A DNA stretch of 64,000 nt, from assembly GCA_965201155.1 (NCBI GenBank), contig OZ241752.1:2666001-2730000 (forward strand), read 5' to 3'. The notes under the pieces were generated by a model, which saw only the letters and a program-made list of their open reading frames with translations, made no database searches and was not told the origin of the DNA. This document shows positions 17,474 to 26,985 of this stretch, piece by piece. The position numbers and the translations under genes were made by a program. Each line of letters starts with the position of its first letter. Position 1 is the stretch's first letter. The DNA is from JANQOH01 sp965201155 (GTDB lineage Bacteria; Pseudomonadota; Alphaproteobacteria; UBA7887).

Positions 17474-20400
17474 ATGGCTCATGCCGACTTCGTTCATTTG
17501 CGCGTCCATACGGCGTTTTCCGTCTCCGAGGGGGCGATTGGCGTTGCCGAACTGGCGGCGCTGTGCCGGCAGCATCACATGCCGGCGGTGGCGGTGGCGG
17601 ACACCGGCAACATGTTCGGCGCCGTGGAAGTCTCGCGCCTGTGCGCGGCTGCCGGCGTACAGCCGATTATCGGTTGCCAGCTTGGCGTGGACGGCGGCGC
17701 GGATTCCCGCGGCGGCAAGGCTAAGGCGCCGGACCGGGAGCCGGACCAGATCGTATTGCTGGCGCAGAACGAGGCCGGCTATCGAAACCTGATCAAACTT
17801 TCGAGCGCCGGTTATCTGGGAAATGAGGGCGGCGGTGCGCCGGCGGTGACATGGGAGCGTCTGGGGCAGCATAATGAGGGGCTCGTCGCACTCACCGGCG
17901 GCATTGCCGGGCCGGTGGGGCGGTTGCTCGGCGGCGGCCAGCGGGCGGCGGCGAAAGCGCGGCTGGCACGGCTCGCGGCGCTGTTTCCCGGGCGGCTTTA
18001 TGTGGAGCTTCAGCGGCACGGCCTGGACGAAGAGGAGGCGATCGAAAATGACCTGATCGCGCTGGCCTATGAGCAGGATTTGCCGCTGGTGGCGACAAAC
18101 GAGGTGTTTTTCGCCGCGGCGGAGCGGCATGAAGCGCATGACGCGCTGATGTGCATCGCGCATGGCGCCTATATTTCGCAGACTGAGCGGCCGCGTGTGT
18201 CGCCGGAGCATTATTTCAAGTCAGCGGAGGAGATGCGGGCATTGTTCGCCGACTTGCCCGAGGCGGTGGACAATACGCTGGTGGTTGCGCGGCGCTGCGC
18301 GTTTCACGTCGAGGCGCGGGAGCCACTGCTGCCGACCTCGCCCAAGGTTGCCGCGCATGGCAGCGAGGCCCAAGCGTTGCGCCGCGCCGCCAAGGACGGT
18401 CTGGAGCAGCGGCTGAAGGCGCACGGGACCGCCGCCGCTGGTGAGGGTGAACCCGGCGGGGCGGCATATCGGGAGCGCCTGGATTACGAGCTGGGCGTCA
18501 TCATCGATATGGGGTTTGCGGGGTATTTCCTGATCGTCGCCGATTTTGTTCAATGGGCCAAGGGACAGGACATAGCAGTCGGCCCGGGACGCGGCTCCGG
18601 TGCCGGGTCGGTGGTGTCGTGGGCGCTGGCGATCACCGATCTGGACCCCTTGCGGTTCGGGTTGCTGTTCGAGAGGTTTCTCAATCCCGACCGTGTGTCG
18701 ATGCCGGATTTCGACATCGATTTCTGCCAGGAGCGGCGTGATGAGGTGATCCGCTATGTGCAGCGCGAATATGGCGCGGACCGGGTGGCGCAGATCATCA
18801 CTTTCGGCAAGTTGCAGGCGCGGGCGGTGGTGCGTGATGTCGGCCGCGTACTGCAAATGCCCTATGGGCAGATCAACAGGCTGAGCAAGCTGATCCCGTA
18901 CAATCCGGCGAACCCCGTCGGATTGCAAGAGGCGCTGGACAATGAGGCGGCGTTGCGCGCGGCTCATGACGAGGCGCCAGAAGTCAAGCGCCTGATACGT
19001 ATCGCGCTGCAGATCGAGGGTCTCTATCGCCATGCCTCCACCCACGCGGCGGGGGTGGTGATCGGCGACCGCCCGCTTGACGAGCTGATCCCGCTCTATC
19101 GCGACCCGCGTTCCGACATTCCCGTGACGCAGTTCAACATGAAGGATGTGGAACAGGCGGGGCTGGTGAAGTTCGACTTCCTCGGTCTCAAGACGCTGAC
19201 GGCGCTGCAACGAACGGTTGCGCTGCTGGCGGAACGCGGGGTGACGGTGGATCCGGCGCGGCTGCCGCTGGACGACGCGCCGACCTATGCCATGCTCAGC
19301 CGCGGCGATGCGCTGGGGGTGTTTCAGTTTGAAAGCGGCGGGATGCGCAATCTGCTGCGCGAGGCGGGCGCCAGCAGGTTCGAGGACCTTGTAGCTCTGG
19401 TAGCGCTGTTTCGCCCCGGCCCGATGGAAAACATACCCAAGTATATTGCCTGCAAGCACGGCCGCGAAGAGCCGGAACTGCTGCATGAATCGATCACGCC
19501 CATCACGAGTGACACCTATGGTGTGATCATTTATCAGGAACAGGTGATGCAGATCGCTCAGGTGTTTGCTGGCTATACGCTGGGACAGGCCGATCTGCTG
19601 CGCCGCGCTATGGGCAAGAAAATCAAGTCGGAGATGGCGGCGCAGCGCGATACTTTCGTCAATGGCGCGGTGGAGCGCGGGGTTGACCGGGCGCGCGCGT
19701 CGCATGTTTTCGACCTTGTGGACAAGTTCGCGGGCTACGGGTTCAACAAGGCGCATTCGGTCGGTTATGCGCTGATTGCCTACCAGACGGCGTGGTTGAA
19801 GGCGAACCATCCGGTGGAGTTCCTTGCCGCCATGATGAGCCTCGACCGCGGCAATATCGACAAGCTGAATTTGTACCGGCTGGAACTCGGGCGTCTGGGT
19901 ATTGCGCTGCGTCCGCCCGACATCAATGAGTCGGGCGTCGATTTCAGGGTGGAATATGACGCTGAGGGCAAGGGGGCGATCCGCTATGCGCTGGCAGCGG
20001 TGCGGAATGTCGGCGCCGGGGCGATGGAGAAGGTGGTCGCAGAACGCGCGCGGGGCGGGCCGTTCAAGGACCTGTTCGACCTGGCGGCGCGTGTCGACCT
20101 GGCATTGCTAAACAAGCGGCAGATCGAAAATCTGGCGCGCGCCGGTGCGTTCGACAGCATCAACCCGAACCGCCATCAGGTTGCGGAGGCGGCGGAGACG
20201 ATCATTCGCCATGCCGGGCAGGTCGTGGAGGCGCGGCGCAGCGGCCAGTCCAACTTGTTTGGCGACACGGTTGAAGACGTGCCGCGGCCGGAACTGCCGG
20301 TGGTGGATGACTGGCCCGGGTTCGAGCGGTTGAGTCTCGAGTTCGAGGCGTTGGGGTTTTATCTGTCGGCGCATCCGCTGGATGCGTGGGAGGGCAGTCT

Positions 20401-20959
20401 GCCCGACTTGCAGATCACGGAATTTGCGGCGCTTTCCGGCGGTAATACGGCGCGTGCCGTGCTGGCGGGCGTAGTGCTGGCGCGGCGCGAGCGCGACTCG
20501 CGGCGCGGGCGTGCGGTGTTTCTGCAGATGTCCGATCGCAGCGGCCTGTTCGAGGTGAGTGTTTTCCCCGAATGCCGCGGCGCCGATGAGCGCGAACTGT
20601 TCGAGCCGGGCCAAATGCTGCTGGTGGAGGCGACAGTGCTGCGAGACGATGAGCAGACGCGGCTGACAGCCCAGCGGGTGGAGGCCCTGCAAGCGCGTGC
20701 GGTGCGCCAGGTGGGCGGCTTTCGGGTGTTTCTGGCGGAAGATGTGGCGCTGCCAGTACTGCGGTCGGTGGTAGCGAGGGAACGCGGCCAAGGCCCCGAC
20801 CATGCCGGATTGACGCTGGTTGTGCCGTGCGGCGGAACGGGGGAAGTGGAGATTGCGCTGGAAGGGGCGTATCAGGCGTCGCCGTCAGCGCGTGCGGCGT
20901 TGAAGTCGGTGCCCGGCGTGCGCGAGGTGCATGTTCTGCGAGGCTTGCAAAACTCGTGA
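17474..20959 (+). CDS. dnaE: DNA polymerase III alpha subunit
   Basis: Catalytic subunit of the replicative polymerase, 1161 residues. The N-terminal PHP domain begins with HLRVHTAFSVSEGA. The polymerase palm has GPGRGSGAGSVVSW and MPDFDIDFC at residues 410-418, the catalytic aspartate segment. It continues through GYGFNKAHSVGYALIAYQT to the C-terminal OB-fold and tau-binding region. The start MAHADFVHL is chosen because the in-frame upstream segment from 17423 has no family resemblance. The gene stands 63 nt after mfd. Confidence 0.97.
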   Translation: MAHADFVHLRVHTAFSVSEGAIGVAELAALCRQHHMPAVAVADTGNMFGAVEVSRLCAAAGVQPIIGCQLGVDGGADSRGGKAKAPDREPDQIVLLAQNEAGYRNLIKLSSAGYLGNEGGGAPAVTWERLGQHNEGLVALTGGIAGPVGRLLGGGQRAAAKARLARLAALFPGRLYVELQRHGLDEEEAIENDLIALAYEQDLPLVATNEVFFAAAERHEAHDALMCIAHGAYISQTERPRVSPEHYFKSAEEMRALFADLPEAVDNTLVVARRCAFHVEAREPLLPTSPKVAAHGSEAQALRRAAKDGLEQRLKAHGTAAAGEGEPGGAAYRERLDYELGVIIDMGFAGYFLIVADFVQWAKGQDIAVGPGRGSGAGSVVSWALAITDLDPLRFGLLFERFLNPDRVSMPDFDIDFCQERRDEVIRYVQREYGADRVAQIITFGKLQARAVVRDVGRVLQMPYGQINRLSKLIPYNPANPVGLQEALDNEAALRAAHDEAPEVKRLIRIALQIEGLYRHASTHAAGVVIGDRPLDELIPLYRDPRSDIPVTQFNMKDVEQAGLVKFDFLGLKTLTALQRTVALLAERGVTVDPARLPLDDAPTYAMLSRGDALGVFQFESGGMRNLLREAGASRFEDLVALVALFRPGPMENIPKYIACKHGREEPELLHESITPITSDTYGVIIYQEQVMQIAQVFAGYTLGQADLLRRAMGKKIKSEMAAQRDTFVNGAVERGVDRARASHVFDLVDKFAGYGFNKAHSVGYALIAYQTAWLKANHPVEFLAAMMSLDRGNIDKLNLYRLELGRLGIALRPPDINESGVDFRVEYDAEGKGAIRYALAAVRNVGAGAMEKVVAERARGGPFKDLFDLAARVDLALLNKRQIENLARAGAFDSINPNRHQVAEAAETIIRHAGQVVEARRSGQSNLFGDTVEDVPRPELPVVDDWPGFERLSLEFEALGFYLSAHPLDAWEGSLPDLQITEFAALSGGNTARAVLAGVVLARRERDSRRGRAVFLQMSDRSGLFEVSVFPECRGADERELFEPGQMLLVEATVLRDDEQTRLTAQRVEALQARAVRQVGGFRVFLAEDVALPVLRSVVARERGQGPDHAGLTLVVPCGGTGEVEIALEGAYQASPSARAALKSVPGVREVHVLRGLQNS

Positions 20960-21085
20960 ACGACAGGTATTTGCGCGGGCGCGCTTATCACTCACGCGAG
21001 CAGGCGGCCGCCATGCGGTGCGCTCCGGTGCCCGGCGCGTCCGGGTAACTCGGCTCGCGGCGGATCAACCGGAGAACATACTGTC

Positions 21086-21922
21086 ATGGCTGCGCCTACT
21101 TTCACCATGCGCCAGCTCCTTGAAGCGGGCGTTCATTTCGGGCATCAGACCCATCGCTGGAACCCGAAGATGGAATCCTATCTTTACGGGGTTCGCAACG
21201 GCATACACATCATCGACCTGCAACAGACGGTGCCGATGCTCTATCGCGCGCTGGACGCGGTGCAGGCAACAATCGCCGGCGGCGGGCGGGTCCTGTTTGT
21301 CGGCACCAAGCGGCAGGCGCAGCAGCCTGTGGCGGATGCGGCGAAGCGCTGCGGACAATATTATGTCAACCACCGCTGGCTGGGCGGCATGTTGACGAAC
21401 TGGCGGACGATCTCGAATTCCATCGGGCGTCTGCGCCGGCTGGACGAACAACTGGCCGAAGAGACCACAGGGCTGACCAAGAAAGAACTGCTGAACCTGA
21501 CGCGGGAGCGCGACAAGCTGGAGCGGACGCTCGGCGGTATTCGCGAAATGGGCGGCTTGCCGGACCTGGTGTTCATCATCGACACCAACAAGGAGGAGAT
21601 CGCGAAGCAGGAAGCGGTCAAGCTCGGCATTCCGGTGTTTGCCATCATCGACAGCAATTGCGACCCGGAGGGGATCCAATTTCCGGCGCCGGGGAATGAC
21701 GACTCGACTCGCGCAATCGTGCTGTATTGCGATCTGATAGCGCGGGCGGTGCTGGACGGATTGCAGCAGGAGCAGGCCGCGCTGGGCGGCGATATCGGCG
21801 CGTCCGCGGATGCGCTGGTGGAAGAGGAAGTGATAGCCGAGGCCGGGGAAGAAGAAGCGGCTGCGGCTGCGGAGGCGCCTGCGGCGGAGACGGCGCCGGT
21901 GGAGGAGAATACCGATGGCTAA
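21086..21922 (+). CDS. rpsB: 30S ribosomal protein S2
   Basis: Protein of the small ribosomal subunit that helps recruit S1. The N-terminal region LEAGVHFGHQTHRWNPKM and the central VNHRWLGGMLTNW are diagnostic. The last roughly 35 residues form a Glu/Ala-rich acidic tail, which lengthens the protein to 278 residues as in several alphaproteobacteria. A CGGAGAA ribosome-binding site precedes the ATG. A 126-bp leader separates it from dnaE and may hold the promoter of the translation operon, although no clear boxes were found. The 3' end overlaps tsf by 8 nt. Confidence 0.98.
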   Translation: MAAPTFTMRQLLEAGVHFGHQTHRWNPKMESYLYGVRNGIHIIDLQQTVPMLYRALDAVQATIAGGGRVLFVGTKRQAQQPVADAAKRCGQYYVNHRWLGGMLTNWRTISNSIGRLRRLDEQLAEETTGLTKKELLNLTRERDKLERTLGGIREMGGLPDLVFIIDTNKEEIAKQEAVKLGIPVFAIIDSNCDPEGIQFPAPGNDDSTRAIVLYCDLIARAVLDGLQQEQAALGGDIGASADALVEEEVIAEAGEEEAAAAAEAPAAETAPVEENTDG

Positions 21923-22844
21923 GATCAGTGCATCGCAGGTCAAGGCGCTGCGTGAAAAGACCGGCGCCGGGATGATGGACTGCAAGAAGGCCCTGACCGA
22001 AACCGGCGGCGATATGGAGCAGGCGGTCGACTGGCTGCGCGCGAAGGGTCTTGCGGCAGCGGCGCGGAAGGCCGGGCGCACGGCGGCGGAAGGTCTGGTC
22101 GGGGTGATTGCATCCGGGAATGCCGGGGCGCTGGTGGAAGTGAATTCCGAAACGGATTTCGTGGCGCGCAACGAGGATTTCCAGACATTTGTCGCCGCGG
22201 TGGCCGAACGGGCGCGTGCCTTTGGCGGAGAGATCAACGCACTCAAGGACGCGGAATATCCGGGCGCAGGGCGCAGCGTGTCCGGCGAATTGACGGAACT
22301 TATCGGCCGAATCGGTGAAAATCTGGTGTTGCGGCGCAGCGCCGGGCTCTCCGTGGATGAGGGGCTGATCGCCAGTTATATGCATAATTCCGTGCGGCCC
22401 GGCCTCGGCAAGATCGGCGTGCTGGTGGGGCTGCGCTCTGCCGCAGCGCCGGACAAGCTGGCGGACCTCGGGAAACAACTGGCGATGCATGTTGCGGCGG
22501 CGCAACCGCTGGCCCTGAGCCGCGATGCGGTGGCCCCGGAGGCGGTTGCGCGCGAGCGCGCGATACTTGTCGACCAGGCCAAGGACAGCGGGCGACCGGA
22601 CCATGTCATCGAAAAGATGGTCGAAGGGCGGTTGCGGAAATGGTTCGAGGACATCGTGCTGCCGGACCAGGTTTTCGTGATCGACGGCAAGTCGCGCGTT
22701 CACGAGGCGGTGAAGGCGGCGGCGGATGAGGCGGGTGCGCCCATCGAGATTTGCGGCTTCGTCCGCTTCGCGCTGGGCGAAGGGGTCGACAAGGAAGAGA
22801 CGGACTTCGCGGCCGAGGTGGCTGCCCAGGCCGGAGCCGGGTGA
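21915..22844 (+). CDS. tsf: Elongation factor Ts
   Basis: Guanine-nucleotide exchange factor for EF-Tu. The N-terminal UBA-like part VKALREKTGAGMMDCKKAL and the core SETDFVARNEDFQ are classical EF-Ts signatures. At 309 residues the two-subdomain core is complete. It overlaps rpsB by 8 nt and is translationally coupled to it, the standard rpsB-tsf pair. Confidence 0.98.
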   Translation: MAKISASQVKALREKTGAGMMDCKKALTETGGDMEQAVDWLRAKGLAAAARKAGRTAAEGLVGVIASGNAGALVEVNSETDFVARNEDFQTFVAAVAERARAFGGEINALKDAEYPGAGRSVSGELTELIGRIGENLVLRRSAGLSVDEGLIASYMHNSVRPGLGKIGVLVGLRSAAAPDKLADLGKQLAMHVAAAQPLALSRDAVAPEAVARERAILVDQAKDSGRPDHVIEKMVEGRLRKWFEDIVLPDQVFVIDGKSRVHEAVKAAADEAGAPIEICGFVRFALGEGVDKEETDFAAEVAAQAGAG

Positions 22845-22903
22845 ACTCCGGCGTTTCCGGGCGCGCGCCCGGCTGACGGGCGGCGGAACCTGCAGGGGGA
22901 CCG

Positions 22904-23647
22904 ATGGCGCGAGAAAGCGCCGCACCGGCGCCGGGCGGGTTGCGCCGCGTGTTGCTGAAGCTCTCCGGTGAAGCGCTGATGGGTGATGCGTCCTTCGGGC
23001 TGAAGGGCGCCGCCATCGAGCGCCTGGCGGAGGATGTGAAGCGGGTTTGCGCGGGCGGGGTCGAGGTCTGCGTTGTTGTTGGCGGCGGCAATATCTTTCG
23101 CGGAATGAGCGCCGCGGCGGCCGGTTTCGACCGCGGGACCGCCGACAGTATGGGCATGTTGGCGACGGTGATTAACGCGCTGGCCCTGCACAGTGTGCTG
23201 GAGCGGGTGGGCGTTTCGGCGCGGGTATTGTCGGCGATTCCCATGCAGTCGATTTGCGAACCGTTCGCCCGACGCCGGGCGGTGCACCACCTGGAGAAGG
23301 GGCGGGTGGTGATTTGCGCCGCCGGCACCGGCAATCCCTATTTCACGACGGACACGGCGGCGGCGCTGCGCGCCGCGGAACTGGGCTGTCAACTCCTGCT
23401 GAAAGGCACGCAGGTTGACGGCGTTTACAGCACCGATCCGAAGACCGATCCGTCGGCACGGCGGTTCGAGACACTGACCTATGACCGGGCGCTGCGGGAC
23501 AATCTCAAGGTAATGGACATGCCGGCAATTTCCCTGGCTCGCGACAACGGCATTCCCATTGCGGTGTTTTCGATTCACAATGCAGGGGCCTTTGCCGACG
23601 CCGTGAGCGGCGTTGGCCGGTACACGCTCATCAGGGAAGCGGAATGA
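22904..23647 (+). CDS. pyrH: Uridylate kinase
   Basis: Phosphorylates UMP to UDP; a hexameric amino-acid-kinase-fold enzyme. Residues 18-26 read LLKLSGEAL, followed by VVGGGNIFRG and the specificity segment TGNPYFTTDTAAALRA. GVYSTDPKTDP lies further on. An AGGGGGA ribosome-binding site lies just upstream of the ATG. It sits between tsf and frr in the conserved order, 59 nt after tsf. Confidence 0.97.
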   Translation: MARESAAPAPGGLRRVLLKLSGEALMGDASFGLKGAAIERLAEDVKRVCAGGVEVCVVVGGGNIFRGMSAAAAGFDRGTADSMGMLATVINALALHSVLERVGVSARVLSAIPMQSICEPFARRRAVHHLEKGRVVICAAGTGNPYFTTDTAAALRAAELGCQLLLKGTQVDGVYSTDPKTDPSARRFETLTYDRALRDNLKVMDMPAISLARDNGIPIAVFSIHNAGAFADAVSGVGRYTLIREAE

Positions 23648-23651
23648 CGAC

Positions 23652-24212
23652 ATGGCAGCCGAGTTCAATCTCAGGGATCTCAAGCGCCGCATGAACGGCG
23701 CGGTGGAGGTTCTGAAACAGGAATATGCAGGCTTGCGCACAGGGCGGGCGTCGGCGGGTCTGATCGAACCGATCTCCATCAACGCCTATGGCGGGCAAAT
23801 GCCCGTCAGCCAGTTGGGGACGGTCAGTGTTGCGGATGTGCGCCTGATCACGGTGCAGGTTTGGGACAAGGCGGTGGTCAAGGCGGTCACGAATGGAATC
23901 CGTGACAGCGGTCTGGGGCTGAATCCCATTGCGGAAGGCCAGATCGTGCGCGTCCCCTTGCCGGAACTCACCGAGGAACGGCGCAAGGAACTGGCGCGCG
24001 TGGCGCACAAATACGCGGAGGAGGCGCGTGTCTCCGTGCGCAATGTCCGCCGCGACGGAATGGATACGCTGAAGCGTCTGGAGCGCGCCGGTGAAGTATC
24101 GCGCGACGAACAGCACGGGGAGGCGGGCAAGCTCCAGGAACTGACGGATTCGATGATCAAGCAGATCGGCGAAGCGGCGGCGCAGAAAGAAAAGGATATT
24201 CTGCAGGTCTGA
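23652..24212 (+). CDS. frr: Ribosome recycling factor
   Basis: Works with EF-G to split post-termination ribosomes. The 186-residue protein carries LRTGRASAGLIEPI near the N-terminus and the C-terminal three-helix segment VSVRNVRRDGMDTLKRL. The start MAAEFNLRDLKRRM lies 4 nt after the pyrH stop; an earlier in-frame ATG within pyrH is not needed. It is followed 4 nt later by uppS. Confidence 0.98.
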   Translation: MAAEFNLRDLKRRMNGAVEVLKQEYAGLRTGRASAGLIEPISINAYGGQMPVSQLGTVSVADVRLITVQVWDKAVVKAVTNGIRDSGLGLNPIAEGQIVRVPLPELTEERRKELARVAHKYAEEARVSVRNVRRDGMDTLKRLERAGEVSRDEQHGEAGKLQELTDSMIKQIGEAAAQKEKDILQV

Positions 24213-24216
24213 ACGC

Positions 24217-24957
24217 ATGGAAACCGCGATTGTGGGGGAAACGCCGCCGCCGCGGCATATCGCGATCATCATGGACGGAAACGGGCGGTGGGCGGCGGGC
24301 CGCGGCCTGCCGCGTATTGCCGGCCATCAGCGCGGCGCCGACGCCGTGCGCACAGCGGTGTATGGCTGCGCCGAACTCGGCGTCGAATATCTGACGCTCT
24401 ATGCCTTTTCGTCGGAGAACTGGAAGCGTCCGCCAACCGAAGTGCAGGACTTGATGAGCCTGCTGCGGTTTTATCTGCGGCGGGAACTGGACGAACTCGA
24501 GGGCAGGGGCGTGCGCTTGCAGGTGATCGGCGACCGGCGCGCGCTGGACGCCGATATTCAGATGCTGATCAGCGAGGCTGAGGCGCGCACCCGGGGCAAT
24601 GGCACGCTGATTCTGACGGTGGCGCTGAATTATGGCTCCCGCAACGAAATCGTGGCGGCTGTCCGAGACATTGCGCGCGATGCCGGCGCCGGGCGAATCG
24701 ACCCGGAGACAGTGGATGCGGCGCTATTTTCCGCGCGCTTGCAGACCGGCGGGATGCCGGATCCGGACTTGTTGATCCGTACTGGCGGCGAGCATCGGCT
24801 GAGTAATTTCCTGCTGTGGCAATGCGCCTATTCGGAGTTGATCTTCACGCCGGTGATGTGGCCTGATTTCGACCGCGCGGCGCTTGAAGAGGCAGTAAGC
24901 GAGTTTCACAGCCGGGAACGCCGCTATGGCGGGCGGCAGGTTGCAAGATCCGCGTGA
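24217..24957 (+). CDS. uppS: Undecaprenyl diphosphate synthase
   Basis: Cis-prenyltransferase that adds IPP units to FPP to make the C55 carrier for peptidoglycan and O-antigen. The catalytic Asp20 is in IIMDGNGRWAAGRG. Further signatures are FSSENWKRP and the C-terminal pyrophosphate and metal-binding RTGGEHRLSNFLLW. The 246-residue length is standard. The stop overlaps the GTG start of cdsA (GTGA). Confidence 0.97.
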   Translation: METAIVGETPPPRHIAIIMDGNGRWAAGRGLPRIAGHQRGADAVRTAVYGCAELGVEYLTLYAFSSENWKRPPTEVQDLMSLLRFYLRRELDELEGRGVRLQVIGDRRALDADIQMLISEAEARTRGNGTLILTVALNYGSRNEIVAAVRDIARDAGAGRIDPETVDAALFSARLQTGGMPDPDLLIRTGGEHRLSNFLLWQCAYSELIFTPVMWPDFDRAALEEAVSEFHSRERRYGGRQVARSA

Positions 24958-25736
24958 CCGCTGTGGGGGCGTTGACCACGCGCGTGGTATCGAGCCTTGT
25001 GCTGGCGCCGGCAGTTCTTGCCGCTTTCTGGTTCGGGGGCTTCTGGCTGGCGGCGCTGTTGGGGTTGGCGCTGGCGCTCGGCGCAGTGGAATGGCAGCAC
25101 TTGGTGCGTTCGCCGACGCCGCTTTATTTTCTCGCGGGCATTCTCGGGGCGGCACTGGCACTGGCGGCTTCGGCGCAGTCCGCGGCGGCACTTGCCATTC
25201 TGGCCCTGGGCGCGGTGGCGATCTGGTTTGTCGACATGCGGCGCGGCGGCAACCCATTTCCGGCGGCGCTGGGGCCTGTCTATCTCGGCGCGCCGGCTGT
25301 GGCGCTGCTGTGGTTGCGTGCGGAGCCTGAGGGCGGCGCGGCGCTCGCGCTGGGGTTGCTTGTTGTTGTCTGGGCGGCCGATATCGGCGCGTACGCGGTG
25401 GGGCGGACGGTGGGTGGCGCCCGTCTGGCGCCGCGTATCAGCCCCGGCAAGACATGGGCCGGCGCGGTGGGCGGCGGTGCGCTGGCCGCGGCCATGGGGG
25501 CGGCGTTTGCCGCCGCATGGGGTGTCGGCCTGTTGGCCGGCGCACTGGCCGGCGGTATGCTTGCGGTTGCCGCGCAGGCTGGCGACCTGTTCGAGTCGTG
25601 GCTCAAGCGGCGGCGCGGGGTGAAGGATTCCGGGCGCGCGATTCCGGGGCATGGCGGCGTGCTGGACCGGGTGGACAGCCTGCTTGGCGCGGCGCCGGCA
25701 CTGGCGGCGTTCGTAGCTCTGGGCGGCTGGGAGTAG
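24954..25736 (+). CDS. cdsA: Phosphatidate cytidylyltransferase
   Basis: Makes CDP-diacylglycerol from phosphatidic acid and CTP in the inner membrane. The 260-residue protein is built almost entirely of hydrophobic helices. The signature region RRGVKDSGRAIPGHGG followed by VLDRVDS carries the conserved Lys-Asp and Asp residues; SPGKTWAGAVGG is the second conserved loop. It starts with GTG overlapping uppS and ends 5 nt before dxr. Confidence 0.95.
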   Translation: MTAVGALTTRVVSSLVLAPAVLAAFWFGGFWLAALLGLALALGAVEWQHLVRSPTPLYFLAGILGAALALAASAQSAAALAILALGAVAIWFVDMRRGGNPFPAALGPVYLGAPAVALLWLRAEPEGGAALALGLLVVVWAADIGAYAVGRTVGGARLAPRISPGKTWAGAVGGGALAAAMGAAFAAAWGVGLLAGALAGGMLAVAAQAGDLFESWLKRRRGVKDSGRAIPGHGGVLDRVDSLLGAAPALAAFVALGGWE

Positions 25737-25741
25737 GCGGG

Positions 25742-26923
25742 ATGGCAGGCGACACTACGCCGCGAGCCGCGCCGCGCCGTATCAGTATTCTCGGCTCCAC
25801 GGGTTCAGTCGGCCGCAGCACTGTAGATCTGGTCGCGGCAAATCAGGGCCGGTACGGGGTGGAGGCGCTGACGGCGCAACGCAATGCCTCGTTATTGGCG
25901 GAGCAGGCGCGGCGTCTGAAGCCGCGTCTGGCGGCAATTGGCGATCCTGATGCCTATGCGGCGCTCAAGGCCGAGCTTGGGAGTACCGAGGTGCGTGTCG
26001 CCGCCGGACCGGAGGCGCTGCAGGAAGCGGCTGCGCTGCCGGCGGACTGGGTGATGGCGGCGATTGTGGGCGCGGCCGGGCTGGCGCCGACATTGGAGGC
26101 GGTGCGTCGCGGCGCTACGGTGGCGCTTGCCAACAAGGAGTGCCTGGTCTGCGCCGGCGAAGTGATGATCGGCGAAGCACGGCGCAGCGGGGCCACTCTG
26201 TTGCCGGTTGATTCCGAGCATAACGCCATTTTTCAGGTGTTTGACTTCGCGCATCCGGAGCGTGTGGACAAGATTGTCCTGACGGCCTCCGGGGGGCCGT
26301 TCCGCACACTGGACAAGGCGGGGATGGCGGAAGTGACGCCGGCGGAAGCTGTGGCGCATCCGAATTGGAATATGGGCGCCAAGATTTCCATCGATTCGGC
26401 AACCATGATGAACAAGGGCCTCGAAGTCATCGAGGCGTTTTATTTGTTTCCGGTGTCCGCGGGGCAGATCGACGTTGTGGTTCACCCGCAGTCGGTGGTT
26501 CACGGACTGGTGGCTTATTGCGACGGTTCGGTGCTGGCGCAGTTGGGGAGGCCGGACATGCGGACGCCGATTGCGTGCTGCCTGGCATGGCCGGACCGGC
26601 TCAGCGCGCCGGTGCATGGTCTTGATCTGGCGATGGTCGGGCAGTTGACCTTTGAAAGGCCGGATACCGAGCGGTTTCCTGCCTTGCGGATTGCGCGCGA
26701 GGCCTTGGCGCAAGGCGGCGGTGCGGCTACCGTACTGAACGCCGCCAATGAAGTGGCGGTGCACGGTTTTCTGGCCGGGACGATCAGGTTTCTGGATATT
26801 GTCGAGATAGTGGAACGCGTGGTTGCGTCCGTCGGGAACGGACCGGCAGCGTCGCTTGACGATGTCATGGCGACGGACCGTGAGGCGCGCGCTGCGGCGC
26901 GCGGCTATATTGGGGCTGCCTGA
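25742..26923 (+). CDS. dxr: 1-deoxy-D-xylulose 5-phosphate reductoisomerase
   Basis: NADPH-dependent second step of the MEP isoprenoid pathway, feeding IPP to uppS upstream. The 393-residue protein opens with the Rossmann motif ILGSTGSVGRSTVDL. LLPVDSEHNAIFQV and KISIDSATMMNKGLEVIEA are metal/substrate segments. The chosen ATG is 5 nt after cdsA; a long in-frame extension upstream lies inside cdsA and is out-of-family. Confidence 0.97.
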   Translation: MAGDTTPRAAPRRISILGSTGSVGRSTVDLVAANQGRYGVEALTAQRNASLLAEQARRLKPRLAAIGDPDAYAALKAELGSTEVRVAAGPEALQEAAALPADWVMAAIVGAAGLAPTLEAVRRGATVALANKECLVCAGEVMIGEARRSGATLLPVDSEHNAIFQVFDFAHPERVDKIVLTASGGPFRTLDKAGMAEVTPAEAVAHPNWNMGAKISIDSATMMNKGLEVIEAFYLFPVSAGQIDVVVHPQSVVHGLVAYCDGSVLAQLGRPDMRTPIACCLAWPDRLSAPVHGLDLAMVGQLTFERPDTERFPALRIAREALAQGGGAATVLNAANEVAVHGFLAGTIRFLDIVEIVERVVASVGNGPAASLDDVMATDREARAAARGYIGAA

Positions 26924-26954
26924 ACGGGGACAAGGCACGCCGGGGCCCTGCAGC

Positions 26955-26982
26955 GGACGGAACACCACAGGGGACGGAACAC
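26955..26982 (+). repeat. Tandem 11-bp direct repeat upstream of rseP
   Basis: Two identical copies of GGACGGAACAC occur at 26955-26965 and 26972-26982, a 17-bp period, ending 3 nt before the rseP ATG. The second copy occupies the ribosome-binding region. GGAAC resembles a sigma-E -35 element, but no matching -10 was found, so the role is open. Confidence 0.6.
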
Positions 26983-26985
26983 GGG

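Noticed and set aside
18221..19810. Long open frame antisense to dnaE
   Set aside because: dnaE is certain on the other strand; no independent start signal or domain in the antisense frame.
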